Shown: positions 60,580 to 64,000 of the stretch, piece after piece
Position numbering within the stretch: position 1 is the stretch's first letter
How the letters are laid out: each line of letters begins with the position of its first letter
Source of the DNA: Monosporascus cannonballus
Taxonomy: Eukaryota; Ascomycota; Sordariomycetes; Xylariales
Direction: 5' to 3'
Assembly (NCBI GenBank): GCA_004154925.1
Contig: QJNS01000043.1
Location: 62,001-126,000 of the forward strand
DNA: 64,000 nucleotides
Made by a program: the position numbers and the translations under genes
Notes under the pieces: model-generated
Seen by the model: only the letters and a program-made list of their open reading frames with translations
The model's database searches: none
What the model was told of the DNA's origin: nothing

Positions 60580-63114
60580 TTTATATGAATATAGCAGTGA
60601 TTGGTCCTAGATTGTTCAGGATGTTCTTAGCAATCTGTTTTCAGCAGAGTCCAGGCAAAATGTATGTGATCAGCCATCAGTAACTCGTAAGTGAAAAAGG
60701 GCATGAATGACTAAAGGCCTTTTGTTTCCAAAACAAAGGCAACTTTAAATAGCAACTAGAAGCTACAGACAAGGTGATTGATGACTTATATCTTTGTACT
60801 CCGAAAGGAAAGCTCTAATGCAGATAGATCATGTTGTGTAAGTAGCCTTACCTCTGAATGTTGGATTACTTGTTGCTTCACTCGAATCGTCGACTTGGAT
60901 AACCTCTTCCTAAATTACTATGAGTTCCCCTTGAAATAACGAACGACGGTATATATTCTGGGTCCCAAATGAGTGTGGTAGAGAGCCATGAACCCTCAGT
61001 TGGATGAGAATGAACAGCGACACTGTGAGACGAACGAGCGTGAGGGTCACAAGTAGGGGGAAAGCAGAAAGGGAGTGAAAATGGAGAGACGCCGGCGGAG
61101 GGCAGGTGTAAGTTTCAGGGCCAAGAGATTAACAACGGCGCAGATGGGCACATATGTGGGATGGACTGTCCATCTGCGCCGGATATTAAATGCACTACGC
61201 GGCGCCAGTTGAATTGGAACCCTGCAAATGCTATTAGTAGACAGCATTAATGCAGGAACGCCGGGACACGATTGGCGCGCCGCTCGTGGTTGTCAAGGGG
61301 TCTATTTCCTGTTCTAGACTTCGAGCTCATGCTAAAACGCTAACGGGAGAGCGTATGATGGACTAATACCAAACTGGATACCTACTGCCTACTTCGGCAA
61401 ATGCTTCGTCAACTAACGTAAATGAACATGGAGACATAACTATGCCGGTCATATGTACATGCCGTATATATTGAGCTGCTCTTATGATAATTACCAAACG
61501 TAACGTTAATCTCGAAGAAGCGATACTCGTATGGCATACTTATACCGAGTTTAGTGTTGTTCCCCTTTGGACTACGGAGTATGTATGAGAGCCTTGACAA
61601 GAAGTGGGGAGCTGGAATCGGAATGATTACAAAATTAGTCCAAAGGGCTCTTAGATATCGCGTGCCCTGGTATCTTGCCCACTATTTACCAAGGAAAAGA
61701 GCATTCTTTGCCCCTTTTATATACCTGATAGCATGCCCGATAACAGTGCGCAACCTATAACTAACCATGTACCCTACGTATTAGGCCTCACGAACCTCTG
61801 TCTATCTTTCCCTGTCATCATATTGTCGTTTGATAGAGTCAAGGAGAATACGCCGAGGCCGCAAGGTACGGTCCGTACCGAGGCCATAATGTATAGGTGA
61901 CTACCCGAGATTCGCCATGTACTAGGCAGTCTGTTATCCAAGGGAATGTCTTCAAGACCGCCAGTGAATAGGAACCGTCGGCAAGGCAATACACGGTAAG
62001 GTTGGAAAAGGCGATTTGCCGATCTGACGTTAGGTACCTAGTAGGTGATCAAATAAGATGTGCCGACAAGAATGCAACATTTCTCATCGTTCGCTAGAGG
62101 TATGCAATCGGTTTCAAACTAGCAGCTTCGATATTCGCTTGTTTATAATTACAATAACCTGTAACCTCCTCGATAATTGGTCTGATTGACACGTGATTAC
62201 GTGCTACATGCAGACCTAACTTAAAGTTCCCCCGCGGGGTGCTGCAAGGTGGGGGATGTGAAATAAGCATAGATACCGACATCCACTGCCCTGATATAGA
62301 GACAGATTTGCCCCATGTAATACGGGACTTTCACTTCACTAAACCGGAACTAGGCTACCTTCACTCCCAATTACACATATGATAAGAGTCCATGATGCAA
62401 CTCGCCTATTTTAGACCTACTTCGGTGTGAGGCAGACGGTTCGGGTTATTAACAGAAACCAAAGGTGCCCAAATCAACGAAGGACTCGTTCGGATAAACG
62501 GAAGCAAGCATGATCGTCCCTGGGGACTGGGCATGAGAGACGGGCTGGATTCCTGATACCGTGTCCTCAACTTGCTTATATCAATGTGGGTCGGCGTAGC
62601 ATTGTTGCCTTTTTCGCGACCTCCAAGACTCGATAGCTTGGACTCCGGCACTGGATCTTCTGATGCCTGTTCAGTGATACTGCTACTATTCCAGTAGCGG
62701 CGCAGCTGCCTAGGTGCTTACTCTGAACTGTGTGCTTTTGTTAGGAAAGACCAACATGAACAAGGGCGTATCCAACCCAGTCCAAGCGACCGCAGAGGAC
62801 TGCATTGGCTAGGGATGGACTGAACGAGACGCCCCGGTTCCTTCTCAGCCGCAAATACGGAATTCACGATCAAGATAGCGGCGCATCTAAGTCCTTCCGA
62901 AATGATACGGTGGAGAGAACGACACAACTTTCTTAATTACGATGACGTTTTAGAGGTTTTATGCATTCCTGGTGTTTTGGGCCGAGCGACGTGACAGTTA
63001 TCTGGACGCGTCTTCGTTATGGATATGATAGTATGACGCTACAGTAGTGAGTGGTCGAGAAGCTATAGAGCAAAATGCCTACGAGGGATAACAACTATCC
63101 TCAACGTCACTAAT
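60580..63114. other. Upstream of SUN gene, otherwise gene-free
   Basis: The SUN gene promoter lies at the left end. Small open frames (60-80 codons, both strands) have no domains. No RNA gene or element was recognised. Confidence 0.45.
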
Positions 63115-63636
63115 TCAAACAACATGCTGATTGATCCTCCGCCTCAGCGCTCGACCATGCCCACCGCGCTTAGAACAGTCAGAGGTTGCACTACAGTAAT
63201 TACTTAGTCTACCCGAAGCGATAAGTTTGAACTCACTGCCATCCCACGCTTGGACCGAAGTATCGAGCAAGCCGCACTCTGGGATCGGAGTTTTACAGTC
63301 CTCTTGTGTAAGCAGAGGGGTTGGTATTAGCTCTTGATTGTCTCCCCAGGCTCGTCTCTTATTCGGTGACGGTAAACCAAGATACAACACAAGGCTATAT
63401 CCACAACAAGCATGCGGAGGCGAAGCTGAGTTGAGGGCAATGGCGCTTTGAATCCCGTTGCAAATATCTCGTTTAGACATCCCGGAATCCAGAACGCCTT
63501 TATAACTGAAGCCCAGGGGCATCGAAATCGACTCACCATCACTCTCTTTCCGCGGATATGCGTAAGAAACCCAGGTCAGGTAGCAGAGATACGGACAGGA
63601 CGTTAAGACATCTAACAGAAAATGTTTCACAGACAT
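63115..63636 (-). CDS. Uncertain ORF, cysteine-containing hypothetical protein
   Basis: An intact 173-codon frame with nine cysteines, a moderately hydrophobic N-terminus (KHFLLDVLTSCPYLCYLTWVSYA) and a basic tail (RRRINQH). The N-terminus could be a weak signal peptide, suggesting a small secreted protein. No family was recognised and codon use is not strongly biased. A TATTTTATAA-like sequence lies about 10-15 bases before the start, too close to act as its TATA box if the start is right. It may equally be a chance ORF or one exon of a larger gene. Confidence 0.3.
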   Translation of the reverse strand: MSVKHFLLDVLTSCPYLCYLTWVSYAYPRKESDGESISMPLGFSYKGVLDSGMSKRDICNGIQSAIALNSASPPHACCGYSLVLYLGLPSPNKRRAWGDNQELIPTPLLTQEDCKTPIPECGLLDTSVQAWDGSEFKLIASGRLSNYCSATSDCSKRGGHGRALRRRINQHVV

Positions 63637-64000
63637 TCTCTCTTATAAAATACCGCGCCTAATTTAAGCAAGTACGTACATATTCGGCAGCTTTCCAACT
63701 TAATTCTCGTCAAACGGGGCAGGTGTGTTGGTATCAAGGAGTGTGTGGCTGGCACCGCAAAACCCGATCCAGCAATTCCAGTGGGGTCTCTGTCCTGTTT
63801 TGGGCAAAAGGAGCCCTAGGAAGCGATCGATCATCTACAGTATTGACCTCCACGAATTCCTAGGATGCCAGTCATCGACACCCTTGTACATCTCCATGTG
63901 TACTTCGTATCGCACAGATAGCAAGAAGACCAGCGAAAATCGTGGGGATTCTCGGCCTTCGCATTGATCTGCCCATCTTGGAACTTCTTGTTAGATAGTC
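63637..64000. other. Right window edge, nothing recognised
   Basis: 364 bases with no supported feature. An open frame at 63725-63967 (+) has no domain. Confidence 0.4.

Overview
The window reads as nuclear DNA of a filamentous ascomycete (Pezizomycotina). Introns are short (about 50-90 nt) with GTAAGT/GTGAGT-type donors and CTGAC/CTAAC-type branch points. The gene set includes a class IV chitin synthase, its Skt5-type activator, a Zn2Cys6 regulator and a SUN-family wall protein, and one block shows repeat-induced point mutation (RIP). No species is assigned. All splice models were built by hand from reading frame, splice signals and family conservation.

Layout. 0.8-9.6 kb: OPA3-like mitochondrial protein (-), Polo-like kinase (+), Skt5/Chs4-type chitin synthase activator (-). 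9.6-15.7 kb: non-coding, with a decayed polyketide-synthase enoylreductase fragment (-). 15.7-19.5 kb: class IV (Chs3-type) chitin synthase (+). 23.8-26.0 kb: WD40 protein (+). 28.3-30.9 kb: seven-exon Zn2Cys6 transcription factor with a 31-nt exon carrying half the zinc cluster. 31-33 kb: two gene relics, the C-terminus of a GH47 mannosidase (-) and a frameshifted small secreted-type protein (+). 34.1-36.1 kb: coiled-coil protein of unknown function (-). 39.7-42.0 kb: Hcs1-type SF1 DNA helicase (-). 42.4-43.1 kb: DUF202 membrane protein (-). 43.6-56.3 kb: a 12.7-kb transposon block. 59.4-60.6 kb: SUN/GH132 cell-wall protein (-). 63.1-63.6 kb: uncertain ORF (-).

The transposon block is the most informative structure. 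A Tc1/mariner-type element is framed by 28-bp terminal inverted repeats (27/28 identical) with TA target duplications at 43633 and 56300. Its transposase N-terminus lies at the left end and its C-terminus, decayed but readable, at the right end. Between them is about 11.2 kb of very AT-rich DNA with no ORF of 60 codons or more, which fits a second, unidentified element inserted into the mariner and then mutated by RIP. Former Gln and Trp codons are now TAA/TAG.

Functional themes. Four genes concern the cell wall or secretion (Skt5-type activator, class IV chitin synthase, SUN protein, GH47 relic). The activator and the synthase it would be expected to serve are divergently arranged about 6 kb apart. 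The remaining genes are housekeeping: mitochondria, mitosis, DNA metabolism.
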